DNA from: Macrococcoides caseolyticum
GTDB lineage: Bacteria; Bacillota; Bacilli; Staphylococcales; Staphylococcaceae
NCBI RefSeq assembly: GCF_021366795.1
Contig: NZ_JAHCPS010000005.1
Location: 98,701-162,700, forward strand
Length of the DNA: 64,000 bases
Direction of reading: 5' to 3'
Positions 1-8,869 of this stretch are shown here, one piece after another. Each line of letters starts with the position of its first letter. The stretch's first letter is position 1. The notes under the pieces were generated by a model. That model was not told the DNA's origin. It did no database searches and was given only the letters and a program-made list of their open reading frames with translations. Made by a program: the position numbers and the translations under genes.

Positions 1-284
1 AAATCAAAATCAACATTATGTGCAACAAAAACACATCCCTCTAAAAGTTCATAGAGATGTGAAGCAATGGATTGAAACGTCGGTGCATGTTCTACCATTT
101 CGTTATTGATTTTAGTTAAAGACTGGATAAACGGAGGAATTGACTGCGTCGTATGAACAAATGAATCAAATGAATCGATTATCTGGTTATTTTGCATAAT
201 ACAAATACCAATTTGAATCATCTCATCAACTTCTAAATTATTCCCCGTTGTTTCAATATCTACGATAGCATATTTTAATGCCAT
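1..284 (-). CDS. dinG: DinG-type exonuclease/helicase, N-terminal part only (cut by window edge)
   Basis: The first 94 or so residues of a protein whose remainder lies beyond base 1. They form the start of a DEDDh 3'-5' exonuclease domain: the acidic DIETTG motif lies at residues 9-14, and HNVDFDF closes the visible part. In Bacillales this domain is fused to a DinG-like helicase, and dinG sits directly downstream of birA as here, which is why I prefer DinG over DNA polymerase III epsilon. The ATG at 284 follows the birA stop by 9 bases with a weak AGGTG ribosome site, so it is probably cotranscribed with birA and cca. The helicase half cannot be seen. Confidence 0.8.
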   Translation of the reverse strand, partial: MALKYAIVDIETTGNNLEVDEMIQIGICIMQNNQIIDSFDSFVHTTQSIPPFIQSLTKINNEMVEHAPTFQSIASHLYELLEGCVFVAHNVDFD

Positions 285-293
285 ATTTTACAC

Positions 294-1262
294 CTACACT
301 TCTATATCAGCACTTATAAATTGATGAAGTTGACCTGTTATATCAACTACAACGAGTACACCATCATCCTTTAAATCTACGGCTTTACCGTATATTTGTT
401 TTTCTCCTTCAGTATACCTTAATGTTCTGTCCCAAATCATTGAATAACTTATATATACTGCTTTAATATTTGAAAAAGGCTGTGTCAAGAAAGCATCATA
501 ATACTTTGTGATTTCGTCAATTAATGTCTTTATCAATTGATATCGATTTGTTTCCTTACCCGATTCAATTTTCAAACTTGTTGCGATTTCTCTTAAACAG
601 TCATCAAATTCATCATATTCATGATTAATATTGATACCGATACCACATATAATCGTATGCACACCATCTGAATCACCATTAATTTCAGTCAAGAATCCAC
701 ATACCTTTTTATCATTGATATATATATCATTGGGCCATTTAATTTTTGGATCAAGTGACGTTAATCGTTTAATCGTTTCAGCAATAGCAATTGACATAAA
801 TAAGTTAAATGTGGCAATTTGCTGATAGCTAATATTCGGGTGCAGAACAAGACTCATCCATAAACCTTTATCTGGCTTTGAAACCCAGGGACGTTTGAAA
901 CGACCTCTCCCTGCAGTTTGAATTTCACTTAGCACAAGAAATGGATTATTATGCTCAAGCAGCTTTTCATGTGCAATGATTTGGGTAGATGCCACTTCTT
1001 GATAAACATATTGCGTTTTAAAAAGTGAATCCTTTAAAATATAAGATAAAAAATCACTATCCCAATGTGTAGGGTACTTCGTGATACGATAGCCCTTATT
1101 TTTAATGGATTCAAATATAAATCCCTGAACTTTTAAAGCTTCTATTGCTTTCCACACTGCAGTACGTGATATGTTAAATTGTTCAGCTAGTTTCTGACCT
1201 GATACATATTCATTTTCATGTTGCATTATATACGATAATATTTCTTGTTTATATTTAGACAT
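294..1262 (-). CDS. birA: Biotin-protein ligase / biotin operon repressor BirA
   Basis: A 322-residue bifunctional protein. It activates biotin with ATP to biotinyl-AMP, transfers it to carboxylase carrier domains, and as the adenylate-bound dimer represses biotin genes. The N-terminal 60 residues form a winged helix (SGQKLAEQFNISRTAVWKAI), so this is the regulatory class II type. The adenylate-binding loop GRGRFKRPW and the KWPND motif follow in the catalytic domain, and a C-terminal SH3-like domain ends the protein. Length is normal for the family. Its first codons overlap the end of cca by 8 bases, indicating translational coupling in a cca-birA-dinG operon. Confidence 0.96.
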   Translation of the reverse strand: MSKYKQEILSYIMQHENEYVSGQKLAEQFNISRTAVWKAIEALKVQGFIFESIKNKGYRITKYPTHWDSDFLSYILKDSLFKTQYVYQEVASTQIIAHEKLLEHNNPFLVLSEIQTAGRGRFKRPWVSKPDKGLWMSLVLHPNISYQQIATFNLFMSIAIAETIKRLTSLDPKIKWPNDIYINDKKVCGFLTEINGDSDGVHTIICGIGININHEYDEFDDCLREIATSLKIESGKETNRYQLIKTLIDEITKYYDAFLTQPFSNIKAVYISYSMIWDRTLRYTEGEKQIYGKAVDLKDDGVLVVVDITGQLHQFISADIEV

Positions 1263-2475
1263 ATTGATTTGCCCACTCCAATATTGATTCTCGTTGATTA
1301 CTTAGTCGCCCTTCTATGATTTCAATTTCTATTTCATTTAATATTTCCTTTAGCCAAGGACCAGCTTTTCTATTTAAATGATACATTAGATCATGACCGT
1401 TAATGACAATTTCTTCACGTGACTGAATGGGTAAAGATCTGGACGTCTTTATTATCTGTTCACTTTCTAATAAACCGTCAAACATAAGCCCTTCAGCTTT
1501 AATCCAATGGATTACGTTTAATATTAGCGCCACATCGTAGCGATAGACAAAGGATTTGAGTGATAAAGTATTACAATTCATATAGTTAAAAATTTCAACA
1601 CATGATTTAATATTTTTTTTATCTTGATTGGATAATTTTAAATCTGAAACGTTTTTATACAAATCTTGATACGGCATTTCATTAAATATGATGTATGCAA
1701 TGTACATATTTAAATCAATGGGTGTTTGAATCATATATTTTGACTTTCTATCTTGAATAAATCTAAAGAACGGGACATGTTGATGCATCCCCTGATAAAA
1801 AATATTTAATGCGTTTTTTACACCTTGACCTAATAATAATTTTCTCAATTCTACAACTATGCGTTCAATTGATACGAATGCAATTGTAGAACTTAATGAA
1901 TGAATGGCTTGTAATGTACTTGTTTCAATATCAAAGTTTAACACACTTTGAAATCGAAGTGCACGTAACATACGTAGTGCATCCTCTTTAAAACGGTGTT
2001 TTGCATCACCTACAGCACGAATTTTTTTATTGATCAAATCATTTTTTCCGTCGAAATAATCTATCACATGATATGATTCACTTAAGGCCAGGGCATTGAT
2101 GGTGAAGTCTCGGCGCTCTAAATCTGATTTCAAATCTGTAACAAAATGAACTTGTTCTGGACGTCTGTGGTCAGTGTATTCACCGTCTATACGAAATGTT
2201 GTCACTTCAAACGGATAATCTTCCCACAACACAACGACTGTTCCATGTTCCAGACCTACTGGAATTGTTCGTTTGAATAGCGTTAATATAGTTTCAGGTA
2301 AACAATTCGTTGTAATATCTATATCATTGATATTCTTTTTAAGTAAAATATTGCGTACAGCACCACCGACAATGTAGGCTTCATAGCCATGCTGATGAAA
2401 AATATCGATAATCTTTAATGCAGCATCGATTAAAGATTTTGTTTCATCATTTAAATTAGTGAATTCTACTTTCAT
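1255..2475 (-). CDS. cca: CCA-adding enzyme (tRNA nucleotidyltransferase)
   Basis: Adds or repairs the 3'-terminal CCA of tRNAs without a template. At 406 residues it has the size of a class II bacterial CCA-adding enzyme. Visible motifs are GGAVRN near residue 37, the metal-binding DID of NDIDITT, and RRDFTINALA, which belong to the nucleotidyltransferase head. A helical tRNA-binding body follows. It sits between bshA and birA as in Bacillus and Staphylococcus. The ATG has a TGGAG ribosome site. No HD domain is evident, as expected for the Gram-positive type. Confidence 0.95.
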   Translation of the reverse strand: MKVEFTNLNDETKSLIDAALKIIDIFHQHGYEAYIVGGAVRNILLKKNINDIDITTNCLPETILTLFKRTIPVGLEHGTVVVLWEDYPFEVTTFRIDGEYTDHRRPEQVHFVTDLKSDLERRDFTINALALSESYHVIDYFDGKNDLINKKIRAVGDAKHRFKEDALRMLRALRFQSVLNFDIETSTLQAIHSLSSTIAFVSIERIVVELRKLLLGQGVKNALNIFYQGMHQHVPFFRFIQDRKSKYMIQTPIDLNMYIAYIIFNEMPYQDLYKNVSDLKLSNQDKKNIKSCVEIFNYMNCNTLSLKSFVYRYDVALILNVIHWIKAEGLMFDGLLESEQIIKTSRSLPIQSREEIVINGHDLMYHLNRKAGPWLKEILNEIEIEIIEGRLSNQRESILEWANQYV

Positions 2476-2487
2476 AATAACTCCATT

Positions 2488-3615
2488 CTAATCCAGTCTG
2501 GTTGCTAATGACTGATATATTGCTTCATATTGATTGGTAATGATTGAAGAATGAAACCTATTATTAATATCTTTAATCATTGCACTTTGAAAACGTTGAT
2601 ACAATGCATCATCTGTTAATAACGCTATTGCATATTCACTTGCTTTCCTAGTGTCACCTACATCAACAATATAGCCAGTCTCATTATGTTGAATTACTTC
2701 CTGTATCCCACCTGCAGTCGTACCAATACAAACAACGCCCGTATGCATTGCCTCTAACAGCACTAAACCAAAACTCTCTTTTTCACTCATGAGTAAGAAC
2801 AAATCTGACATTTGATAATAATTCGCTACTTTTTCTTGTTTACCTAAGAACATAACATCATCTTGAACGCCTAATTTTATTGCAAAGGAACGCATTTTAG
2901 TCAGCTCAGGGCCATCGCCTAATAATATTAATTTCGCTTTAATTTTTTTTCTAACTAAACTAAATGTTTTAATAACATCTTGTATTCGTTTCACTTTTCT
3001 AAAATTTGAAACATGAATTAACACTTTATAATCCATAGGTATACCGTAGCACGCTCTTAAAGCCTGATTATTTAACTGTTCAAAGTCACTTTCATTTATA
3101 AAATTATAAACCGTCTTAATATCTTTATCTGGACCAATGATATCATAAGTCTCTTTTGTTAAAGCATTACTCACACTCGTTACGATATCACTTTCCTCAA
3201 TGCCAAATTTAATTGCATCTTTTAACGTCGAATCATAACCCAGTACAGTGATGTCTGTTCCATGGAGTGTTGTAACAATACCAACATCTTTACGTGCAAT
3301 TTGACGTGCTAAAATACCACATATCGCATGTGGTACTGCGTAATGCATATGTAAGACATCCAAATCATATACGTTTATCACTTCTGCAATCTTAGTTGCC
3401 AGTGTAATATCATAGGGTGGATATTGAAAGACAGAATATTGATTCACATCTACTTGGTGTATCGTAATATTGGGCATTTGGAATTGTATTCTAAAGGGTG
3501 TGTTTGACGTAATAAAATGAACTTCATGCCCTCTTTCTGCCATTTTTATGCCTAGCTCAGTTGCAATAATACCTGAACCGCCCATCGTGGGGTAACATGT
3601 TATTCCTATTTTCAT
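2488..3615 (-). CDS. bshA: N-acetyl-alpha-D-glucosaminyl L-malate synthase BshA
   Basis: A 375-residue GT-B glycosyltransferase of family 4, the first enzyme of bacillithiol synthesis (UDP-GlcNAc plus L-malate). The N-terminal glycine-rich acceptor loop (CYPTMGGSGI) and the C-terminal ESFGLVLLEAMHTGV motif, with its E-x7-E nucleotide-sugar signature, are plain. Synteny (mgsA upstream, cca downstream) supports BshA over other GT4 enzymes. In B. subtilis the deacetylase gene bshB1 lies between mgsA and bshA; it is absent here, so the deacetylase must be encoded elsewhere. A GGAGG site precedes the ATG. Confidence 0.93.
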   Translation of the reverse strand: MKIGITCYPTMGGSGIIATELGIKMAERGHEVHFITSNTPFRIQFQMPNITIHQVDVNQYSVFQYPPYDITLATKIAEVINVYDLDVLHMHYAVPHAICGILARQIARKDVGIVTTLHGTDITVLGYDSTLKDAIKFGIEESDIVTSVSNALTKETYDIIGPDKDIKTVYNFINESDFEQLNNQALRACYGIPMDYKVLIHVSNFRKVKRIQDVIKTFSLVRKKIKAKLILLGDGPELTKMRSFAIKLGVQDDVMFLGKQEKVANYYQMSDLFLLMSEKESFGLVLLEAMHTGVVCIGTTAGGIQEVIQHNETGYIVDVGDTRKASEYAIALLTDDALYQRFQSAMIKDINNRFHSSIITNQYEAIYQSLATRLD

Positions 3616-3624
3616 AATTGCCTC

Positions 3625-3993
3625 CTATAATGATTCAAAGTACGTGATTATCGCTAAAGCACTTCCTTCATTTGTTGCAAGTGGTACATCATATACGTCA
3701 GATAATCGTAACAGTGCACTCACATCCGGCTCATGTGGCTGTGCTGTTAATGGATCTCTAAAGAAAAATATGGCATCAATTGCTTTGTTCGCTACTAATG
3801 CGCCAATCTCCTGGTCCCCTCCAAGCGGTCCGGATTTAAATCGTGTGACATTTAAACCTGTTCTTTCAATCACTCGTAAACCTGTTGTTCCTGTGGCAAA
3901 TAACTCATGTTTACGAAATTCTTTTATATGACTTTCGATAAACTGAACAAGTGCTTCTTTTTTCTGATCATGTGCAATAATTGCAAACTTCAT
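3625..3993 (-). CDS. mgsA: Methylglyoxal synthase
   Basis: Converts dihydroxyacetone phosphate to methylglyoxal and phosphate, a bypass of lower glycolysis. At 122 residues it is a single MGS-like Rossmann domain. It has IAHDQKK at the N-terminus, the phosphate-binding ATGTTG segment, [10 protein letters not shown], and the catalytic aspartate region [14 protein letters not shown]. The start overlaps the end of the pyrophosphohydrolase gene by 4 bases (ATGA), and bshA follows after 9 bases. Bacillithiol takes part in methylglyoxal detoxification, so neighbouring mgsA and bshA makes physiological sense. Confidence 0.95.
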   Translation of the reverse strand: MKFAIIAHDQKKEALVQFIESHIKEFRKHELFATGTTGLRVIERTGLNVTRFKSGPLGGDQEIGALVANKAIDAIFFFRDPLTAQPHEPDVSALLRLSDVYDVPLATNEGSALAIITYFESL

Positions 3994-4316
3994 TTGTCAT
4001 CCACCCTCTCGAAACGATTTTTATCTCTCTTATTAAATTTATCCATCGTTTGTTTAAAGCTTTCGGTTAAATCAATATCCATTGAATTCGCTAAACAAAT
4101 CAATACAAACAAATTATCAGCAAGTTCCAATCCTATATCTTTTTCTTTCTCTGATAATTTTTTTTGCTTTGATCCATAAACATGCGAAATTTCTCTAGCT
4201 AACTCACCTACTTCTTCGGTCAAACGCACCATATTCTCCATTGGTGTAAAATAACCTAATTTAAATTGTTTAATATATTCATCTACTTCAATTTGCATTG
4301 CTTGTAAAGTTTTCAT
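3990..4316 (-). CDS. ypjD: MazG-like nucleotide pyrophosphohydrolase (YpjD type)
   Basis: About 108 residues. A MazG-type all-alpha NTP pyrophosphohydrolase with the EExxE ([10 protein letters not shown]) and downstream ELAD metal-binding motifs, expected to hydrolyse nucleoside triphosphates to monophosphates. I start it at the second methionine (MKTLQAM) because a strong GGAGGG site lies 5 bases upstream; the earlier in-frame ATG at 4328 has none. It heads the ypjD-mgsA-bshA-cca-birA-dinG operon, as in Bacillus. The physiological substrate is not evident from sequence. Confidence 0.88.
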   Translation of the reverse strand: MKTLQAMQIEVDEYIKQFKLGYFTPMENMVRLTEEVGELAREISHVYGSKQKKLSEKEKDIGLELADNLFVLICLANSMDIDLTESFKQTMDKFNKRDKNRFERVDDK

Positions 4317-4391
4317 AATTCCCTCCAAAAATTATCTATAGTTCGGTATAATGATTTAGAAATATTCAAAAAATATAAAGGGGGCACATAA

Positions 4392-5270
4392 ATGCAATCT
4401 AAATTAGAAGTAAAATTAATCAATATCATTATGATCCTAATAGGTGCATTTATATTCAGTTTTGGTATTGTTAATTTCAATATGGCAAATGAACTTACTG
4501 AAGGTGGCTTTACGGGTATCGCTTTAATATTATATCATTTATTTCAGTTTAGCCCTGCAATATTGAACTTGATTTTCAATATTCCTTTGTTCTTTGTCGG
4601 GTATAAATTGCTCGGTAAATTATCTTTTATATACACAATAATCGGTACCCTCAGTGTATCGCTATTTTTAGGAATATGCGAAAAATATCCTTTATATATT
4701 AACTTAAAAGATGACCTATTATTAGCAAGTTTGTTTGGTGGCGTATTTATTGGTGTTGGTTTGGGTATTATTTTTAAATTTGGCGGCACAACAGGTGGTG
4801 TTGATATATTAGCACGTTTAATGAAGAAATTTTTTGAAGTACCGATGGGAAAAACAATGTTTACCTTTGATTGTTTTGTTATACTTGCCACTTATTTAAC
4901 AATTGGAGATTATCGTATTACGATGTATACGCTCGTGTGTGTTTTCGTTGGTGCACGCGTTATTGATATGATACAAGACTCAGGATATTCAGCACGTGGT
5001 GCTATGATTATCTCTGATCATCACGAAGCAATATCTAATGAAATTAGTAAAGTATTAGAACGTGGTGTGACATTAATTTCAGCCAGAGGGCATTATTCAA
5101 AAGCCCACAGACCTATTGTTTATTGTGTTGTTCCTAGAAATGAACTAACACGCTTGAAACAAGTCATTAATAGTATTGATCCACACGCCTTCGTCTCGTT
5201 ATTAGACGTCCATGATGTCATGGGAGAGGGGTTTACGTTGGATGAATTCAAAAAACCTATAGAACGCTAG
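4392..5270 (+). CDS. YitT family membrane protein (DUF161/DUF2179, YpjC type)
   Basis: A 292-residue membrane protein. About five to six hydrophobic helices fill residues 8-175 (for example GLGIIFKFGGTTGGVDILAR), followed by a cytosolic DUF2179 domain of about 80 residues ending in DVHDVMGEGF. The function of the YitT family is not established. It is divergent from ypjD, with which it is neighbours in B. subtilis as ypjC, so synteny supports an orthologue. The start has an AAGGGGG site. A bidirectional hairpin terminator follows at 5320-5346. Confidence 0.85.
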   Translation: MQSKLEVKLINIIMILIGAFIFSFGIVNFNMANELTEGGFTGIALILYHLFQFSPAILNLIFNIPLFFVGYKLLGKLSFIYTIIGTLSVSLFLGICEKYPLYINLKDDLLLASLFGGVFIGVGLGIIFKFGGTTGGVDILARLMKKFFEVPMGKTMFTFDCFVILATYLTIGDYRITMYTLVCVFVGARVIDMIQDSGYSARGAMIISDHHEAISNEISKVLERGVTLISARGHYSKAHRPIVYCVVPRNELTRLKQVINSIDPHAFVSLLDVHDVMGEGFTLDEFKKPIER

Positions 5271-5319
5271 TGCGGTTATCAAAAGCGCCCGATTATGAGT
5301 AACGTATATAAAAACGAAA

Positions 5320-5346
5320 AAAGCTTGAGACGATGTCTCAAGCTTT
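5320..5346. terminator. Bidirectional intrinsic terminator
   Basis: A 12-bp perfect stem (AAAGCTTGAGAC / GTCTCAAGCTTT) with a 3-base loop between two convergent genes, flanked by A-rich and T-rich sequence on both sides. It can serve the YitT gene and the metallopeptidase gene. Confidence 0.85.
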
Positions 5347-5357
5347 TAGTTAGTACA

Positions 5358-6053
5358 TTAATCAGAATTTCTCGCCATCATAAAGAAACGTAAAAATTCA
5401 GCTACTGCAACAGCTGTTGCTGCTACGTATGTCATCGCAGCTGCTGATAACACACTTTTTGCGTGTCGATATTCTTCTTCATTCACAATGTGTAATGCTT
5501 CAATTTGATTCATCGCACGTTTACTTGCATCAAACTCAACTGGTAATGTAACAATTGAGAATAATACGGCAAATGACATTAATACGACGCCTGCCCAGAT
5601 GGCCATCGTTCCAATACCGCCACCTTGTTGGCTCATACCTGTTAATACTGCACCAATCATGATTAATAAATAGCTTAAAGTTGTTCCTAGGTTCGCTAAT
5701 GGAACTAAACTACTTCTTACTTTAAGCATTCCATAACCCGTCGCATGTTGAATGGCATGACCTACTTCATGCGCTGCAATTGCTGTTCCAGCGACACTAG
5801 GGTGTCTAAAGTTAGATGGGCTTAACACAACCACTTTCTTACTTGGATCATAATGATCTGATAAGAATCCTTCTCCTTCAATTACTCGAACATCAGTAAT
5901 ACCATTTGCAGCTAATATTTCTTCTGCAACTTGTTGACCAGTCTTTCCACTTGTTGAACGTACACGACTATACTTATTGTATGTTGATTTCACTTTGTAT
6001 TGAAAATACATAGGCACAAGCATAATAATAATAAAATACAGAATATAACTCAT
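5358..6053 (-). CDS. Membrane zinc metallopeptidase (YugP family)
   Basis: 231 residues with the gluzincin motif HEVGHAIQH at about 91-99. Transmembrane segments lie at the N-terminus (YILYFIIIMLVPMYF) and around residues 118-170. The C-terminus is a hydrophobic alanine-rich stretch. Family proteins are annotated as neutral zinc metallopeptidases of unknown substrate. The start is supported by a GGGG-type site. It lies downstream of the DUF1405 gene on the same strand with a 54-base gap. Confidence 0.85.
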   Translation of the reverse strand: MSYILYFIIIMLVPMYFQYKVKSTYNKYSRVRSTSGKTGQQVAEEILAANGITDVRVIEGEGFLSDHYDPSKKVVVLSPSNFRHPSVAGTAIAAHEVGHAIQHATGYGMLKVRSSLVPLANLGTTLSYLLIMIGAVLTGMSQQGGGIGTMAIWAGVVLMSFAVLFSIVTLPVEFDASKRAMNQIEALHIVNEEEYRHAKSVLSAAAMTYVAATAVAVAEFLRFFMMARNSD

Positions 6054-6107
6054 TTTGAACCCCTTTCATTGATTTAATATAATATTATTTTATTCAATAG
6101 GTCAAAT

Positions 6108-6692
6108 TTAATCAAATGTTTCGTCTTTTTTATTCAGTAAAAATAGAAGTATAAAACAAAATACAGATAACCAAAATGAAAAATAACCGATATGTCGAAT
6201 ATATTGACTCAACATACTATAAATTGGATATTGCATATAAACGTAATCTATCACGTCATTATGAAATACCCATACTGCAGTCATTAAAACATGGTTTAAT
6301 CTTATTTTGAATAATGGAAAGAACATAAGCGCCTGAATCGCCATAATACCATGGGAGACACATAACATCAATCCGATGGCAGTTATTTGTTCCATCTCAA
6401 TAAACGTGAAAATATTCATAACAACCGCCCATATGCCATACTTGATTAGTGTAATAAACGCCAAACATTCAATCAATGGAATATGTTTCTTCATTAAAAT
6501 AGTTGTTAAAGCAATGACTAAAAAAAGAGTCGCGGTTGGACTGTCAGGTACGAATGGGATAAAATACCACTCTGTATCAACAAGTTGCCCCATATACCAA
6601 TAGTAACCATAAATTGTTCCTAACACATTACAAATAATGATAAAGGTTAAAAAGGCTTTACTTTGTATCCAATAATAGAACTGTTCGCTCAT
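6108..6692 (-). CDS. DUF1405 integral membrane protein (YpjA type)
   Basis: 194 residues with about six predicted transmembrane helices, beginning with FLTFIIICNVLGTIYGYYW. The motif VPDSPTATLF between helices 1 and 2 is typical of DUF1405. B. subtilis ypjA lies near ypjC and ypjD, as this gene does, so orthology is likely. Molecular function is unknown. A GAGGTG site precedes the ATG. The terminator of the upstream qcr operon lies just before it. Confidence 0.85.
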   Translation of the reverse strand: MSEQFYYWIQSKAFLTFIIICNVLGTIYGYYWYMGQLVDTEWYFIPFVPDSPTATLFLVIALTTILMKKHIPLIECLAFITLIKYGIWAVVMNIFTFIEMEQITAIGLMLCVSHGIMAIQALMFFPLFKIRLNHVLMTAVWVFHNDVIDYVYMQYPIYSMLSQYIRHIGYFSFWLSVFCFILLFLLNKKDETFD

Positions 6693-6708
6693 ACGTCACC
6701 TCATAAAA

Positions 6709-6735
6709 AAAGAATCATCGCTAGGATGATTCTTT
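6709..6735 (-). terminator. Terminator of the qcrABC operon
   Basis: An 11-bp stem (AAAGAATCATC / GATGATTCTTT) with a 5-base loop lies just after the qcrC stop. On the minus strand it runs into a T tract, because the + strand has a run of A before it. Confidence 0.8.
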
Positions 6736-6740
6736 AGTTA

Positions 6741-7529
6741 TTATTTCTTAAGTGGCTTTCCATTCTCGTCTGTTTCTTCTAAACCTTCGATGAATTTACC
6801 AACTTCTTTGATTTGTTCTTTTGTTAAAGTATCTTTAAATGATGGCATTGCACCACTACCTTTTTCAACAAAACCTTCAACAGCAGCTGCAGGTAATTGA
6901 GACTTAACTAAGTTAGGGGCTGAACCACCAGTTAATTCTCCTCCATGACAACTTGTACAGTTAGATTTAATAATCTTTTCGTACGTTGGATCTTTCTTAT
7001 CTAAGTTAGTGAAAACAATCTTACCTTGTGCTGCTTGTTGTTTCCAATCATGGTAATGAGAAGATTCCCATGTTGTATAGAAGATTATACCAACTGCAAG
7101 TAACATAAATCCAGAAGCTAAAGGACGTTTTGTCCATTTACGCTCAGGACCTCTGTCTAACCAAGGTGCTAACATTAATGCACCGAAAGCGATACCTGGC
7201 AATACAATCGCACCAAATGTATTAAATGGACCTGATGCGTAAGTATATTTTAAAATTTGATATAAGAATAAGAAATACCAGTCAGGTAATGGTGTGTAAC
7301 CTGTATCTGATGGATCTGCGACACGTTCTAATGGTGATGGGTGCGCAACAGTTAAACATAAATATGCAACTAGGAATACTGCACCAGTCATCCATTCTTT
7401 TAATAAGAAATCAGGCCAGAAACTTTCTGTTTTACCTGGAAATTCTGAATAATCTCGATTTAATTTTGGTTTCTCATAAGATTTAATACGAGAATCACCA
7501 ACAAACTTCATACCTTTTCCGCGATGCAT
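6741..7529 (-). CDS. qcrC: Menaquinol-cytochrome c reductase, cytochrome b/c subunit QcrC
   Basis: A 262-residue fusion typical of Bacillales. The N-terminal half corresponds to subunit IV of cytochrome b6f (membrane segments around 45-60, 85-120 and 135-155). The C-terminal half is a membrane-tethered cytochrome c domain with the heme motif CTSCH near residue 193. It passes electrons from the Rieske/cytochrome b core to a cytochrome c oxidase. The start MHRGKGMKF follows an AAAGGAGG site. It is the last gene of qcrA-qcrB-qcrC. Its presence implies a caa3-type oxidase elsewhere and c-type cytochrome maturation, which resABC in this window can supply. Confidence 0.95.
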   Translation of the reverse strand: MHRGKGMKFVGDSRIKSYEKPKLNRDYSEFPGKTESFWPDFLLKEWMTGAVFLVAYLCLTVAHPSPLERVADPSDTGYTPLPDWYFLFLYQILKYTYASGPFNTFGAIVLPGIAFGALMLAPWLDRGPERKWTKRPLASGFMLLAVGIIFYTTWESSHYHDWKQQAAQGKIVFTNLDKKDPTYEKIIKSNCTSCHGGELTGGSAPNLVKSQLPAAAVEGFVEKGSGAMPSFKDTLTKEQIKEVGKFIEGLEETDENGKPLKK

Positions 7530-7561
7530 CTATATTACCTCCTTTTATAGTGTATTCGTGT

Positions 7562-8236
7562 TTATAGTGGCCCCGAAATACCTTGTTTTCTAATCATGAT
7601 AAAGTGAGCTGCTAACAACGCGAATAAACATGCAGGCAAGAAGAATACATGAATAGCGAAGAATCGCGTTAATGTTTGTGCACCGACAATTTGTGGATCA
7701 CCGGCTAATAATGTTTTAACCCATGGACCAATAAACGGTACAGATTCTGCAATTTGTAAACCTACTTTTGTAGCAAATAATGCTTTCATATCCCAAGGTA
7801 ATAAATAACCTGTAAATGATAATCCTAACATTACGAAGAAAATTAATACGCCGACTAACCAGTTTAATTCACGCGGTTGTTTGTAACTTCCCGTGAAGAA
7901 AACACGCAGTGTGTGTAAGAACATCATAACTACAACTAAACTTGCACCCCAGTGATGCATACCACGAACAATTACACCAGCTGCAACATCGTGCTGTAAA
8001 TAATAAACTGATTTCCATGCATTTACAATATCTGGTACGTAGTACATTGTTAAGAACATACCTGATAATACTTGAATTACTGTGATGAAAAACGTTAAAC
8101 CACCAAAACAATAAACGAATGCAGAAAAGTGATAAGCAGGGTTAACATGCTCAGGCACCTCATGATCTGCGATATCGCGCCAGATTGGTGTAATATCAAG
8201 TCTGTCATCGACCCAATCATAGATTTTATCGATCAT
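7562..8236 (-). CDS. qcrB: Menaquinol-cytochrome c reductase, cytochrome b subunit QcrB
   Basis: 224 residues, a b6-type short cytochrome b with four transmembrane helices. Paired heme-ligand histidines can be seen in RGMHHWGASL and in the fourth helix region AIHVFF...LLAAHF. It carries two b hemes and the quinol-oxidising site. It lies between qcrA (11-base gap) and qcrC (32-base gap), with an AGGAGGG ribosome site. Length and the LPWDMKALFATKVG segment match the Bacillus QcrB class. Confidence 0.96.
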   Translation of the reverse strand: MIDKIYDWVDDRLDITPIWRDIADHEVPEHVNPAYHFSAFVYCFGGLTFFITVIQVLSGMFLTMYYVPDIVNAWKSVYYLQHDVAAGVIVRGMHHWGASLVVVMMFLHTLRVFFTGSYKQPRELNWLVGVLIFFVMLGLSFTGYLLPWDMKALFATKVGLQIAESVPFIGPWVKTLLAGDPQIVGAQTLTRFFAIHVFFLPACLFALLAAHFIMIRKQGISGPL

Positions 8237-8247
8237 TTTTTACCCTC

Positions 8248-8751
8248 CTATTTCACTAATTCATTTGGATGTTTTTTACCGATTGTAAGCATACCGCCTT
8301 TATCACCAGTTTCATACTGATCTAAAGGTCCAAGTGGTGGTGTACCAGGAACATTTGCCCCATTCTTTTCGTAACGACCATTATGACATGGACAGAAGAA
8401 TTGGTTTGGATTTGATTTATCACCGTTCCATGTTACTGTACAACCTAAATGTTTACAAACTGGAGACATTGCAATAATGTTTTCCCCATCTTTATAAACC
8501 CATGCAAAATCTGTTACTTCGCTCGTATACCATGCATCTTTTTGTTCGAATTTGAAATCCACTTTCGTTGGTTCCTCAGTGATTTCCGAAACTTTAAGGC
8601 TAGTTGCAATCATATCCCCTGCAGCTCCAGTCTTGAACACAGGATCAAGTGCAAAGCGCCCTAAAGGCATAACCATACCAGCAGCCATAAATGATCCAAC
8701 TCCCATTAAGGAATAGTTTAAAAATTGGCGTCTTGTGACACGTTGGCTCAT
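8248..8751 (-). CDS. qcrA: Menaquinol-cytochrome c reductase, Rieske iron-sulfur subunit QcrA
   Basis: 167 residues. The N-terminus has a twin-arginine motif (TRRQFLNYSL) followed by a hydrophobic anchor, so it should be exported folded by Tat and stay membrane-bound. The Rieske cluster ligands are seen as CKHLGC and CPCHNGRY, which bind a [2Fe-2S] centre. It starts the qcrABC operon with a GGGGGG-rich ribosome site and a promoter at 8808-8836. The gap to the upstream ypiF gene (118 bases) and this promoter suggest independent expression. Confidence 0.95.
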   Translation of the reverse strand: MSQRVTRRQFLNYSLMGVGSFMAAGMVMPLGRFALDPVFKTGAAGDMIATSLKVSEITEEPTKVDFKFEQKDAWYTSEVTDFAWVYKDGENIIAMSPVCKHLGCTVTWNGDKSNPNQFFCPCHNGRYEKNGANVPGTPPLGPLDQYETGDKGGMLTIGKKHPNELVK

Positions 8752-8807
8752 TTAATTTTCCCCCCTCTAACGCGATTCTTTTATATAAAATATACTAGGA
8801 CATATCA

Positions 8808-8836
8808 ATTTTAGCCTAATAATTAAGCTTGGTCAA
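8808..8836 (-). promoter_or_regulatory. Probable sigma-A promoter of qcrABC
   Basis: On the minus strand, TTGACC (8831-8836) is separated by 17 bases from TAAAAT (8808-8813). The start codon of qcrA is about 57 bases downstream. Found by eye, not tested. Confidence 0.5.
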
Positions 8837-8869
8837 TAAGATGTCACAATTTATGTACTAAATTTGTCA

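Noticed and set aside
3907..4179. 90-codon + strand frame opposite mgsA and the pyrophosphohydrolase gene
   Set aside because: Antisense to two well-supported genes and without a ribosome site.
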